A stretch of 64,000 bases of DNA from Orientallactaga sibirica (GCA_036365145.1 JAEOAD010000024.1:13039501-13103500), one strand, 5' to 3'; shown: positions 48,493-61,309, counted from the first letter of the stretch. Numbers and translations are program-made. Notes: generated by a model not told the origin, from the letters alone.

Positions 48493-48982
48493 CCCACACT
48501 CAGATCTTTATGAGTCTTGTTCATCACTCAGATTTCAGCCTCAGTGTGCCTCAGACTCAAAGTCTTCCATGAGCCCCAACTAAAGAATCCTTGCCTGACT
48601 TAAATCATACAGTATATATTATTTTCAGATACAGTATACTTTTATCTGTTTTTTTCATGCTCATTGCTTATCTCTTTACAGTACAATTTAAGCTCTTAAA
48701 GGGTAGATATCTTTCAATATTATTTGCCAATGAATTTCTATTACTTGCGACAGTAAATGAACTAAGTATTACACAAATGACTATGAACATGCCCACAAGT
48801 TATCAGATAAGCCAATCATTTAATTCCATGCACATTGGGGATATCTGCTGTCCTTTTAATAGTTATACAAAGGTCTTAGGAAGTCTAACAAGTATCCACA
48901 GATAAGCTCTTACTCAGACTTCATTGAATGCTAATATAATAAGATTTCAAGTTGGTTTTTGATGACCCTCACCTTCTATACT

Positions 48983-49198
48983 CAGCAGTTAAGGCACTTG
49001 CCTGCGAAGCCTAAGGACCCAGGTTTGATTACTCAATACCCATGTAAGCCAGATACACAAGGTGGCACATGCATCTGGAGTTTGTTTGCAGTGACTGGAG
49101 ACCCTTTTACACCCATTCTCTTGCTCTCTGTTCTCTTTCTTTCTTTCTTTCTGAAATAAATAAATAAAATAAAAAATAGTTTTGAAAATAAGATGATC
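48983..49198 (+). mobile_element. B2-like tRNA SINE (type A), 5'-truncated
   Basis: Begins inside the head ('cagcagttaaggcacttgcc'), keeps 'gtaagccagatacacaaggt', 'ggcacatgcatctggagttt', a CTTT-rich block and tail 'ctgaaataaataaataaaat'. It is followed directly by the extension at 49199-49273. Confidence 0.88.
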
Positions 49199-49293
49199 AG
49201 AGAGGGATAAAACAGACTTAGAGAAGAGTAAGGACAAAGGTACTGAGGAGTCAACAAACCAGGAGGTTTGAAGGAAAAAAAAAAAAAAAAAAA
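49199..49293 (+). repeat. Right arm of the inverted repeat: SINE 3' extension plus poly(A)
   Basis: About 75 bases matching the reverse complement of 47057-47135, then an A20 run (49274-49293). The poly(A) at the end suggests that the extension was part of a retroposed RNA. Confidence 0.85.
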
Positions 49294-49374
49294 ACACCCC
49301 AAACCTTGTAGATATAGAGCAGAAAAAGGGAACGAGTCAGTATTCATACATACTCTTGTAAAGCCCCCGACGGT

Positions 49375-49818
49375 ATGTCAGAAATAGAGAATGTGACCAA
49401 CAGATTATGACAGAAGTGACATTGTATGACTTTTAAGGTCAATCTCAAAAGGTATTGCCACTTTCACCTTGGCTCACGCACTCTGTGGAAAGCCATCCAC
49501 CTTGTCACAAAATCCATAAGTAGCCTCTCTAGAGATGTTCATATATTAAAGAACAGAAGTCTCTGGCCAATAGCCAGCAACAGTCCACTAGCCACATGAA
49601 TGTGCCATTTTAGAAGCAGGCCCTGAAGCTGCCATCAGGCCTTCAATGACTACAGCTTTGTATGGCATCTAGGTGACTTCAGGAGAAACCCTCAAACACA
49701 ATCCCCCAGCTAAGGTGTACTATATTTCTGATAGCTAGATAATCTGTGGGATATATGTTGATTGCTTCATGCTGATAAACTTTGGTATTGTGATAATACA
49801 GTAACCAATATAACTTCT
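49375..49818 (+). mobile_element. MLT1-like MaLR LTR
   Basis: 'gacattgtatgacttttaag', 'gccatccaccttgtcacaaa', 'ccaatagccagcaacagtcc', 'gccacatgaatgtgccattt', 'caggccttcaatgactacag' follow the MLT1 LTR closely; it ends 'taatacagtaaccaatat'. Solo and old. Confidence 0.82.
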
Positions 49819-49819
49819 A

Positions 49820-50226
49820 TATTCTTTTTCCTAAGTTCTCAAATTTTTTATAGGTGAATATATTCTGTGAAATAGTGCTCTCATGTCAGTGTTGTGCCCA
49901 GTGTTCCTTCTTAAAGTCTTAGCATACTCTTATCTGCCAAACCTGTGTCTCAATGGACCAACAATATTTCATCTGAGAAACATAAGACTATGCCATTCTG
50001 CAGGTCTGATAACATTGCATTTGTTCTACAACACAATACAGTTCAGCCACTGCAAAGTTTGGCTAGCTTTGCAGGAAGCAAGAAGGATAAACTTCACATT
50101 ATAAAACTCAAGTTAGTATGGAAAACGGAAACATGGATCCTATCTACATTATGATCTGAAATGAGGGACTGCATATAAAGTTCTTAGTAAAATTGCTGAT
50201 CCATGGTTATTGCTAAATAAATATTG

Positions 50227-50263
<37 letters not shown>

Positions 50264-51650
50264 TTTTCATTTACTTGTCTCCATTTTCATGTGAATAGAC
50301 TTTTAATTTACTAAAATAGATTAGTGGAAATAGTATAAAATCTTAACACTAAACAATGGCCAATGACTTATATGAGAGAAGTATTTTCTAAAACCTGTTA
50401 TCACAAATTGAGAATAGACTTTTAATACATCCATATTCAGAGGAAAAAATAGACTGAAAATTAACTAAAGGCTATGTTATCTAAATTATAATAAGAGATT
50501 GTCATCTTAACATATTGAGAACTAAAGAGGGATGAGCAAGAGACTTAAAATGTAGTAAGAAAGTGAAAGCAGCAAGAGATTGACTTGAATGTCATTATCT
50601 TATTACCTTTTGGAACTAAAAATGCATTGTTTCTTATTTAAAGCAAAGCACTGAAAACTATTTGGCAGCAAGGTTATTATTTCACATATAATTGCATCTC
50701 ATACAGAGGTACATTGGCAGACATGCGGTGGCTAAATTGTCCATTTTCAACTGGAAAAAAAAAAAAAGAAATGTAGTTCTTTTTTCACTTACATCAGTCA
50801 AGAAGATAGCCGCCCACAGGAAGAGATAACGACTTATTTGACACTAGATCTATAACCAATGATTTTAGTTATCACTTAAAATTAGTGAGAATTTTGGAGA
50901 GGCTTAAGATTTTTTTTTGAAGAGCAATTCAGTACCACAGTGAAACAGCAGATGAAATATTAAGGTAAAAAATGGGAAAATAAAGTACTATTTTTATTCA
51001 GAGACTGTTTGGATTGTGAGATTTCTAAAATGGTATTTCTCATAGACAACCGATGAATGCACACTTGTGTTACCTTTTTTGACAATAAACTAAACATTTG
51101 ATTAAATTATCTTCTCTCTAAACTAATTAGGTAAATCCTGAGTCAGTGACTAAACATTATCCAGGGCACACAAACAAGAGTATTATTTGTATAATACAAC
51201 TAACTTTATTTGTATAGACAACTAACTTCCAGGATTTTTTTTTCAACATTTGGAACATTATTATTTTAATCTTCATATTGACAGAGTAATAAGGAAATCA
51301 TATTAATGCATGTAGACCAAGCAATTGACAAAACCCAATACTTTACATTATGATATATTTTCCAAGCTAAGAACAAAGTAAAACTTTTTAATCTTACAAA
51401 AAACATGTATACTAACCTTTCAGCCAATATCATACTACATAGTAAGAAAAAAAAAAAAACAATATTCTTCACAACTCATGTCAGGTAAAAAGGAAGGATA
51501 TCTATTTATGAACCACAATTTTAGTGGAATAACAATGGCTGAAAAGAATCAAGCTGTTAACTGAGGTTTTAATGAGAAAATTGTGAGAACTTAATAAAAT
51601 TATGCCAAAATATATACATATAAAAAGAGATAACAGAAAACTGGGCTGGA
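49820..51650. other. Unassigned non-coding DNA with one microsatellite
   Basis: An (ATT)n tract lies at 50229-50262. No other repeat was recognised; frames of 68-73 codons match nothing I know. Confidence 0.45.
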
Positions 51651-51654
51651 ATAT

Positions 51655-51815
51655 AAAACCTCAATACCTACCTCCAGTGACACCCACCTTTCAGCAAGGC
51701 TTTGCCTCCTAAAGGTTCCACAACCTTCCTGAATGGCCCCACCAGCTGGGTATCAAGTGTTCAAACACATCATCCTATGGGACATTTTACATTTCAAATC
51801 AGCACCCTGTCATAG
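51655..51815. mobile_element. Degraded rodent retroelement fragment (Lx/LTR-like)
   Basis: 'ctacctccagtgacacccac', 'caaggctttgcctcctaaag', 'tcaagtgttcaaacacatca', 'tcctatgggacattttacat' match a rodent repeat also glimpsed at 20345-20460. Strand uncertain. Confidence 0.55.
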
Positions 51816-52140
51816 AAGAAATTATTTGATGTCACTATATCAATCTTGTCTCTTAACTTCTTGATATAATGTCTAATCTTTTAGTTACTATACCAATTAT
51901 TTTGGATACTACATAGATGATTGCATCAGCTACAAACACATGCATATTTCTTTCTTCCCAGTTTTGAATATTTATTGAATCATAAAAAGAGGTCTGGTGA
52001 TTATTATTTTAGATAAGAATGGTCTGTAGAAATTATAACATAGATATAGCATAAATATTTACCTACCCAAAACATTGGTAAAATGTTGTCATCTGAATTC
52101 TTTTTAAAGTGAACCCTCTTTTAAAGAAATAACTTGACCT

Positions 52141-52431
52141 GGGCTGGAGCAATGGCTTAGCGGTTAAGGCGCCTGCCTCCTAAGCCTAAGAATGCTGGTT
52201 CCAATCTTCAGTGGTTCCAATCTCCAGGTCCCATGTTTAGCCAGATTCAAAGTGATGTAAGGGCGCAATGCCACACTTGACCACAAGGTGGAGTACACTT
52301 CTGGGTTTCATTCACAGCAGCTGAGAGGCTGCTAGCACGCCCATCTCTACCTGTCTTCTCTCTCCTCTCTCTCTCTCTCTCTCTGTGTCTCTCTCAAAAA
52401 AAAAGAAAGAAAGAAGAAAGAAAGGGAAATA

Positions 52432-52466
<35 letters not shown>

Positions 52467-52512
52467 GAAGGAAGGAAGGAAGGAAGGAAGGAAGGAAGGA
52501 AGGAAAGAAGGA

Positions 52513-52580
<68 letters not shown>
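52141..52580 (+). mobile_element. B2-like tRNA SINE, long variant (type B), with expanded tail
   Basis: Head 'gggctggagcaatggcttag', 'agattcaaagtgatgtaagg', 'gcgcaatgccacacttgacc', 'agcagctgagaggctgctag', CT block. The tail has become a (GAAA)n(GGAA)n(GAAA)n tract. 'aacttgac' flanks it (52131-52138, 52580-52587). Confidence 0.92.
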
Positions 52581-52581
52581 A
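52399..52581. repeat. (GAAA)n/(GGAA)n microsatellite
   Basis: About 180 bases, GAAA at both ends with a GGAA core at 52465-52505. It grew from the A-rich tail of the SINE. The long serine/phenylalanine/leucine frames on the minus strand are artefacts. Confidence 0.97.
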
Positions 52582-52589
52582 CTTGACTC

Positions 52590-53440
52590 AAGCAAGATAG
52601 GGAAACCAGTACACCCCAAGTATGCTCAAATTATACAGATGTGTCTGTCCCCAGGGTGAGTGGTTGAAAAAGTTCATCCAGAACCTCCTACACCAGGCTC
52701 AATAAATGCCTTCACTTTCAGAATATGCCTCACAAATGGCTGGTCTGAGTGCTCAGCTATTTGGTAAAGTTATTTGGTAAATCAGGCTTACTGCTTCTAA
52801 AAAGAAAAAAAAGTGGTGAAACTGTAGTTAATAGTCTAAAAGGAAGGAGAGGTATGACAGGTATTAAAATTACAACATGCATTTTGTGTTTATGAGGGAA
52901 CTCTATTTTCTTGATTTTATACATGCAAAATGAGCATCCAACTTTTAAGGATGAGCAAATGTGTCCAAAGAAACTGTATCGAAAGTGGAAACCAAGATGT
53001 GGGAAAGGAGCAGGAAAAAAAAAAAAAAAAAAAAAAACAAGTTACAAGATACAAAATATTTTCCTCAATCACTAAGAGAAAAAAATGCATTTATCATCTT
53101 TCTATATGTTACAGAAATATAACCTTCCCTGATTTAAAAGGATAGAACCATCTCTATGTTGATATCTAAAGCAATTAATTGCCTTTGTTTCTTACACAGA
53201 ATCTAATTCTGCAAAATTACTTTGGCCTTAAGCTTTCTAATCAAAGATTTAGATGTAAGTTCAGAAAGTTTTTCTAAAGGTATTGGATACAATGGATATC
53301 AAATTTCAGAATCACACAGCAAATGCCTTACCACCTTACCATAGATTGCTAAGTGTCCATGTTCGCCACAAAATTTCATCCTACACTCTCTACCTTACCA
53401 TCTGCTATTTCCTCTTGCATGGTTAAGCTAATCCTCATTT
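52590..53440. other. Unassigned non-coding DNA
   Basis: An A-run lies at 53016-53037. No recognised repeat. Confidence 0.45.
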
Positions 53441-53446
53441 CTGTGC

Positions 53447-53990
53447 TCATTTGTGTATGTTCATGTGCAGGGTGTGGGGTGTAGGTACACATGTGTGTGT
53501 AGGCAAGTGGGTGTGTGAACAATGCAGGCATGTAGAGGCCAAAAGACAGCTTGAATGTCATCCTCAGAAATACTTTCTACCTGTTTTGAAAGAGGGTCTC
53601 TTTTTGACCTGGAGCTCACAAGGTGGACTAGAGTGGTTGGCAAGAGAACCCAGGGATCCACTTGTCTTATTTTAACAGCACTGGGATTGCAGGTGCATGC
53701 CACCATTCCCCTAGCATTTTTTGTTTGTTTGTTTGTTTTGTTTTGGTTTTTCACCATAGGGTCTCACTCTAGTTCAGAGTTCAGGCTGACCTAGAATTCA
53801 CTATATAGTCTCAGTGTGGCCTTGTACTCACTGAAATCCTCTTACCTCTGCCTCCTGAGTGCTGGGAGTAAAGGCAATCACCACAACACCCTCCCCTAGC
53901 ATTTTTATGTGTGTTCTTGGCATCAAACTCAGGTCATCATGCTTGTGAGGCAAACATTTTATAGCAGGAGCTAACTACACATTATCTTAC
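53447..53990 (-). mobile_element. Composite SINE (B4/RSINE-like), split by a B1
   Basis: 'tgtgtatgttcatgtgcagg', 'gcaggcatgtagaggccaaa', 'tcctcagaaatactttctac', 'cactgggattgcaggtgcat' lie left of the B1 and 'cttggcatcaaactcaggtc', 'atcatgcttgtgaggcaaac' right of it. Minus strand. Confidence 0.75.
53722..53891 (-). mobile_element. B1 SINE with 15-bp TSD, nested in a composite SINE
   Basis: Minus-strand B1: tail (TTTG)n, 'agggtctcactctagttcag', 'ctgacctagaattcactata', 'gcctcctgagtgctgggagt'. The direct repeat 'tcccctagcattttt' flanks it exactly (53707-53721 and 53892-53906). Confidence 0.95.
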
Positions 53991-53999
53991 CCATACTTC

Positions 54000-56480
54000 C
54001 TATGTGGATAAGACTACCTATCTTTGTCTTGTCTTGAGGTCTCTTTCCACCATACCCTACAAACTTTACTTTCTCATCAAGATCATTGCATGCTTGATAG
54101 AACCATGCTGATCACTTAGGGACAGAACTGAGTTCTGTGGCAGAACTTTCCCTCTCCACTATATGTAACTTTTCTCTCTGGCAATCCTTCAGACATGGAT
54201 TTTCACCACATTTCCTTCAGCTCTGCACATTGAGATTTCAGTTTATAAATGTTTGCTGAGGGTTTGGTAAATTTGAAGACATAACATAGGCAGAAAGAAA
54301 CATGTGTTAAAGTTATCTTTATTTCTCATGCAGTTTGGCCTTGCTGCTTATAAGGTTAGGCTAATCATGAAGGATTTATGTCTTTTTCTTAGTATGCAAA
54401 ACAGAATTTAAAATGTTAATAAGCTATGCATCTCCTAGAGAGTTGTTTTATAGGAAATATATACATTTTCCCTTATCTCTGCATTCTTACAGAAGGATAT
54501 AAGTACATATTTAATCTTAAAAACTGGGATGTTTTCTACAAATGCTTGGCAACATTGTTAATATCTACCTTTCACTGCATATAAGGCTGGCATAGAGAGT
54601 AAATAATCATTTTGTGAGAATAGAAGTTCTTCTTTATAAACAGAGAAAGAGAGAGGATGCCACAGATACAGACATCGATAGAATCGTGTATATCATACAT
54701 ACTCACTGTTCAATAAGCATGGTCTAATTAAAAGGTTTTTAAATATGCAGTGAAAATTATCAGCAGAATTATAAAATATAAACAAAACATGGATTTTGAA
54801 TCTGTGCCTGCCTCTGAATTCAGTTACATATGAGGGAGCAAATTCTAGCTGCCACTGTACCCTCAAAGTACAAGTTTATTTCTCACTACTGCAAAAGCAA
54901 ATTATGAGGTGTTTTTGAGACAAAGAGCCATTGCAGAAATCTATAAATTATGACAAGAACATTAGGGTAGCTTTTATAACAGTGAGACAAATGTGTCTGA
55001 TTTCTCCTCCTGCACTAGCCTCTCTTCAGCATCAGAGGCATTTTGCCTCTGAGATGACATTTATCAGCCTCTCATTACCTTCCCTTTAATTCCCCCTTGC
55101 TGTGCTATGCTAGGTACTGGAGAAGGACAAAGCTGGAACAATAAAGACCCATCATGGCATTTATCTAAGTCTCCAGGATCAAAGGAAAGTTGGGGGTGGT
55201 TCCCATCCACAATTAATCACTAACAGCGACGTCTTTATTGGCTACTGACCTTGCAATGAGCTAGACGAGTTATAAGAAAGTTCTGTTACCCCAATCCCTG
55301 TATTCTCACAGGAGTATATAAATCACTCCAGCCTCATGAATTTCTCATATTTACAAAATATGCTTCCAAATTTTCCACAGAGGATGCAGAGTAACCACCT
55401 ATTTTTTGCAGTCTTTTAAAATAATAATTTTTCAGCTTGTTCAGATGTCACATAAGGAGGCTGATGATTGAGAAGATCTAGCTACAAGTGACCTGAGGAT
55501 CCAAGGTGGATGTCAGCACGAAGCCTAGAGAGCAACGGATAGCTTCCATCGTCCCATATTGAGGTTGTTTGCATTACTTCTTCCCTAACCTAATGCTTGA
55601 AGCAACAATCATGGTAGATTGCCTTCTTCTGTTCCATTAAGAATTGAAGCATGAAATAAATCAAATTCCACAGTGACAGATCTTGCTTTGGTGGCATGAT
55701 AAGTTGCTTCTTGGCTGAAATTCAGATGAAGAATATCTGGGTTTTGTAAATATACTTCTCCATAGCCCTCCTCAAGTGAAATTTTAAGTACTGTGTGGTA
55801 CCAGGAAAAAATAATGAAATGGAGAAGACAGAGGGATGACATCATTTAAAAATATGAAAAGGTCTTGATGAAAAACATCATATTATATTTTAAATAATTT
55901 GGTATATGTCAATTAAAAGAAAAGTATCATAAACATTCTCAACCTTGCTCTTACTCTAATTATTAAATGTAGCTATCTACAACCACTATACAATCACATA
56001 CTACATACTATGCACATACCTCAATTTAGGGAGAATTCATTCATATACAGTTTCTTTCAAAAGAAATGAACTTAGTTTTATTTCTTAAGCTCAAGAAAAT
56101 GCTATGTTAACAAAGACAGTCTATTAGAAACTGTTAATCAAATGTTAAAATTTTGAGCTGCCATTGATGGAGTCTAGTTGCAGAATAACATGAGATACAT
56201 ATCCTGAGAGGTGTAGTATTAAAGCATTCAGTCATTATATAGAACTTGGTGAATATTTCTACACATTGTCCTAGTTTGCTATGCTTAGAGGCACAATATA
56301 CAGAATGTCATTTTTGTCCCCAAAGGTCTTTATTGGATAAAATAAAAGATACATATATATATTTTATATATATATATCACTAGGCTAAAAGACAGCATAA
56401 GAGAAGTTCATGAAAATTGAAATAAATCATGCTAGTAATATGGAACATAGCCTTTCTTTTGAATAATTACATAATTTTAA
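54000..56480. other. SINE-free non-coding DNA
   Basis: No recognised repeat. The part 54790-55230 has the balanced texture of conserved non-coding DNA (see findings). The 78-codon minus-strand frame at 55845-55609 matches nothing I know. (AT)n-like sequence occurs at 56347-56378. Confidence 0.4.
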
Positions 56481-56485
56481 AACTA

Positions 56486-56580
56486 GTTCTGGTATGCATG
56501 CCTGTAATCACAGCACTTAAGATGTGAAGGCAGAAGGACCAGGTATTCAAAATTAACCTGGAATTTGAGTCAAAGAAAAA
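56486..56580 (+). mobile_element. B1-like SINE fossil
   Basis: 'tatgcatgcctgtaatcaca', 'gcacttaagatgtgaaggca' and 'gaaggaccaggtattcaaaa' follow the B1 (or proto-B1) body on the plus strand, degraded. Confidence 0.65.
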
Positions 56581-56779
56581 AGTCATCTCCGTATAATATT
56601 CATAACTAAATATCTGGACCTGGCCTTGAGGAAGAGTCATAATTTCACATGCCAAAACTGGAAGATATATCAGGTCATAATGAGACTAGGAACAAAGTTG
56701 CAGATATGGAGGAATAACAGTAATATCTGACAATTAATGTAATGGCATTGTGATCAGCTGGGTACCACTCTAATATGTA

Positions 56780-56920
56780 CATGCTTGATCTTACTTAGGT
56801 TCCTTCTCCCCAGAGCCTTGAAGATAGAACTAGTAGTATTATCCCTACTCAAGAAATGAGGAATGAAGCAAAAATCATGTAGTAACTTGTCCCTGATTCA
56901 ATCCAGTTCACGTGTATTAT
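56780..56920 (+). mobile_element. MIR SINE fossil
   Basis: 'gtagtattatccctactcaa' + 'gaaatgaggaatgaagc' + 'gtagtaacttgtccctgatt' keep the MIR core order ('…ttatccccattttacagatgagg…taacttgccc…'). Confidence 0.6.
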
Positions 56921-59750
56921 ATTTTCTGTAGTATTTGGTGGAACCATTTTATTTGAGAAAACAGAAAGATGAACTAAGAAAATCATAATGAAAAGCCACC
57001 ATTTCAGAGCTGAGAAATGACCAACATACTACTTTATAAAGATACAGGATAGCAACATGTATATTAGATTTGAAAATAAGCATCCTAAGTATACTAATCA
57101 AAGGGACTGGGTAGGAAACCATTGCCATACTCTAAGATGTAGAAATGTGAAAGTATAGTTCTGAGGAAATGGGCTAACATGCAGCCCAACATTCTTTTCT
57201 CAATTAAAATATTTATACTTCCCACCCCACCACTGGGTCATCTAAACTTGACAAGCTGACAAGATAATCAATCAAATAGTATATTTAGTCTATTTTCTTA
57301 GTGAATTAAGCTGCTTCTTCAGAGTGAATTACAAACCTGTGGAGATTATTACTTAATTGCATAAAGGTAATCATAGTACAGCTGTGCATGTCTCATGGCC
57401 TTAAGGAATTAGTACACCTTTGAACAATTAACTAATATGTCTCAAAAAATCAAAATTTATTAACACACAAACTCTCTGGGTAAATATTTCTTTTGCTGTT
57501 TTGAGAAAGTTCACATAGAAAAAAATACTTTACATAGGTGATTTATTATTGATTAATAACAGAAATATATTTTAATGGCAATGTATATTATGTCTTCAAG
57601 ATCTTAGTGATTTTTGTGAAATACTTATTCTAACATTATATTTAAAAATAAAAGAGCTTTTAACTTGCAAGTTTTTATGTGTCCCCCGTATAATTCTGTT
57701 CATGCACTTTGATAAAAAGCAGGATATCACTTTGTTTTCAGTGCCATCTGTGTTATTAGCAAAGAAAAGCATAAGCTTAAAACAATGCAAAAGAAAACGA
57801 TGCAAAATTAAGCTAAACCTGTCACCAGGAAACCAGTAACTTTCACAGAGATCAAATTCTAGTACACTGAATATGTTTCTTGGGCCTGCCTAGAATTTCT
57901 CACCTCATTAGGTGTGAAAAACATAAATTAAGTGCTGATTTTTTTTTCCACAAAATTTTGTCCATGATGAGAACAGTTGGGGAAAATAAGGTTCTTCCTA
58001 GCCTTTATGTCTGGTGTTTGGAGGCGAGAAGAGTGATTGAAGGCTGAAACCCTTTATAAATTCTGGGCACTTCCTCAGTGATTGTGTTTTGAATCTTCAA
58101 GTCATTTACAAAATAATTAATTCATTCTCACATTTCCACTTCTTTCCAGAACACAGAATTATCACTCTCTTTATAAAATAAAATGAGAGGATGTTATGAT
58201 TAGAAATACCTGGTCAAATGCAACATTCCAAGACTGGTTCCATGTCCACAGCACGTGTTTTATGAGTCAAATGCTTCAACTCTAGATACTACATTTCTTA
58301 ATTGTTCCCATCTTTATACTTCAAGAGTACCTGTCTCTTTGCAGACATCTAGGTGGGATTTAGCTCTACGTGCATATTAATATGTTCGATTTATAAAGGT
58401 CGAAAACTCTGACTCATTGCCCATCAAATTAAAGCACAGATTCAAGATTTTTAAGTACTTAATCTGTACCATGTAATGAGATTTATATTACAGGATGAAA
58501 AAAAAAAAAGTGCACTTCAGATACTTCCAAAAATAAATCTACCTACATACATGTGACTTTGATTCTAAACTATTTCCTTATTTTCTGCACATTCTCTCCA
58601 ATATCTAAAGCCTACACCACAAAATTTTACTGTCCTGCAAGAAACATGGATACATCATGCTACCTAAAAGTGAGCATCCCTTTTCAATGATGTTCAAGTG
58701 CATGAGGCACATTCTGTCTTTTAAATTTCAACACTTCCTTTTTCTTCTAAGGACAGTGGAGACCATTGAACATACACCCACACTTGATTCATAACTATGA
58801 AACATTTCCATGACAACTTGTACATATTTATTGCAAAAAAGAAAAACAGGGTTCAAACACAAGTAATGCAAAAGGTCATTTCATCTTCCAATACTCAAAA
58901 TATTTTTGCACTGTACTTCCCACACACTCCCACCCTCAAAAGCAAAGGACTTTGAAGACTGAAATAATAAAGTGTGATTATAATGGAGTTTAATGAAGTT
59001 GGAAAATAAGGCATTTTATATTAGTGAGTGCATTATAATTAACTTTGGTAAATGATACCAAAATGAGTACTTTATCTTCCCCTATTCTAGACAAAAACCT
59101 GAGGGGAGAAATCAAGGTAATCATGCTTTCTTCAATAAAATAAGAGAGATGAATAAATCTGTTCTTATGCTAATGTATAGTGTTTCATATATTGAGTTGA
59201 GAAGAAAAAAAAACTTGCCAAAGAGGACTCTGTCAAAAATGGTATATAAAAGTAGCCAGTCAGGTTCATAATAATAAGTAAAGTCCCATGGATATCAGAG
59301 AAGACAAGGTATTGATCTATTGTTAGATTACCTAACTGGAATAAAATAGTATAGCTTTATTGGGAGAATGAAACAATTCAAATTTGTAACTCTTCCATGT
59401 CTGCATAAATCTACATTGATCAGCTGAAGTAAAGAAATTGGGTACTACACCTATTAAGAGGATAACAAATGATGTGAGCAGAGAACTTATTGCATGATTA
59501 CTATCATAGGAACTTAAGAAAGAACACAAAAGAAACCCTTGTTCCTGCTGAGCTGACACTGCTATATAAGAAAATCAAAACCGAGGCTGAAGAATGCCAG
59601 GGATGTATCTTATGATCATGAGGAGCAGCCTTTCCCCAAAGACAGTTAAGCGTGTGCATCTCTCTCAGTTAAGGTTCTCAGATGAAGAAGTATGTGTCCA
59701 ACACAAGACTTCATTACTGTAACACAGGACAAGTTAAGAACTGTAACATG
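56921..59750. other. Unassigned non-coding DNA
   Basis: AT-rich, no recognised repeat. Short minus-strand frames at 57596-57805 and 59332-59559 match nothing I know. Confidence 0.45.
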
Positions 59751-59751
59751 A

Positions 59752-60100
59752 GATGGGGAGATGGTTTACTTGGTAAAGTACTCAGTGCATGAGCATGAGG
59801 ACATCAGTTTGAACCCCCATATTCACATAAAAAGCTGGGTATAATGACATGTGCCTGTCAGCCCAGAACTAGGGAGGTGAAGACAGAGGAATCCCCGGGG
59901 ATTGCTGTATAGCTCCCCTAGACAGATCAGTGAGCCCTAAATTCAGAGAAAACTTGTTTCCTAAAACTGAGGTAAAGAGCAACTGAGGAAGACATCTCTT
60001 GTTAGTCTCTGGTGCATACACACATGAACTCTCACATACACACACGCACATATCATCACACACAGTTACCACGCAAAATAAATCAGTAAAAATAAAAAGA
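59752..60100 (+). mobile_element. Composite SINE (B4/RSINE-like), degraded
   Basis: Head 'atggggagatggtttacttg', 'agtttgaacccccatattca', B1-like 'aagctgggtataatgacatg', '…aagacatctcttgttagtct', and CA-rich end with tail 'aaaataaatcagtaaaaata'. Confidence 0.7.
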
Positions 60101-60373
60101 ATTATAACATTCCATTTTCATTTCAAAAGTCTGCTGTAAAAAATGGATTACAGAAATCTAAATGGATACACAGTATATCCTCATTTAGCTTGCTCAGAAA
60201 TTAAGTGTGCCTGTATGTGTGTGTACCATCAGAAATATTCTTCATTATCATGCTATTTGTATGAAACCAGACTCTCATGGAAAATGAGAGAAGTAAGCAA
60301 TAGAGTCATTTGTACAAAATCTTAAAACTGCAAAGTCTAAGGTGCATTCTGTTCAATAAAGAATTGCCATTTG

Positions 60374-60535
60374 CCTGCATGGTGGTGCACGCCTTTAATC
60401 CCAGCACTTGGGAGACAGAGGTAGGTGGATTGCAGTGAGTTTGAGGTTACCCTGAGACTGCATAGTGAATTCCAGGTCAGCCTGGGCTAGAGTGAGACCC
60501 AAATTGAAAAACCACACATACAAAAAAATAATAAT
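60374..60535 (+). mobile_element. B1 SINE with 12-bp TSD
   Basis: 'gcatggtggtgcacgccttt' + 'aatcccagcacttgg', then 'gaattccaggtcagcctggg', tail 'caaaaaaataataata'. Perfect direct repeat 'aattgccatttg' at 60362-60373 and 60536-60547. The best-preserved B1 in the window. Confidence 0.95.
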
Positions 60536-60547
60536 AATTGCCATTTG

Positions 60548-61309
60548 AAGGCCTTTTATTCAAGGGAAACTCATTCACATATGAAATGGGGTATTTTTTA
60601 GAAAGATGTAGTTCAAGTGCACATTTTCACAATGCATCAGAGCAAATGTTGACAAAATACGACAGTAAAGAATAACACTTTTTATCAACCTTTTGTTTGG
60701 ATCTATGCATTCATCTTATGCATCTTAAATGTGTTGGATTTTTGTTTCTCTTGTGTAATTTGTAACTACTTAGGTCTGTATTGCCAACACTATCAACAGA
60801 CTTAATAATGCCAACCTATGTTCAGAGAACAGAGTAAGACATAGTCGATCTGTAAGGATAGGTAGAAGATTCCTCGCTGGGATTTATATGAGCTTGAGTT
60901 TGAACACTCAGACAGCTACAAGGGAACCTGTGATACAATCCAGACACTATTATTCCATCTTTCCAACAGGGCTTTCATGACAACTTGTTAAATGTATGGT
61001 ACAACACATTCTTCACCCCCAGTTGAGCAACACTGTCAGCAGGGAAATGGGATTATATCTTCACTGTTTTATAATACTCTTGGGGATAAACAAATTACAG
61101 ATTTAAAATTATATTTTTTTCTAAAATAAGGACTATTTCCCACCTGGAAAAATTTTAACTTATTTTCTGAGGAATTGCTGTGAATAACATTGAGAAGACT
61201 TCTCAACATTCTTTAGTCCATGTGAAGTGAAGTCTGACAAAGAACTGCACAGAAATGTTACCTCCAGAACACCACCCCTTAAACAGTTACCATATCTGCC
61301 CCACCCCTC
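60548..61309. other. Unassigned non-coding DNA
   Basis: Nothing recognised. Confidence 0.45.

Noticed and set aside
52347..52619. 90-codon Phe/Ser/Leu-rich minus-strand frame
   Set aside because: Translation of the (GAAA)n/(GGAA)n tract.
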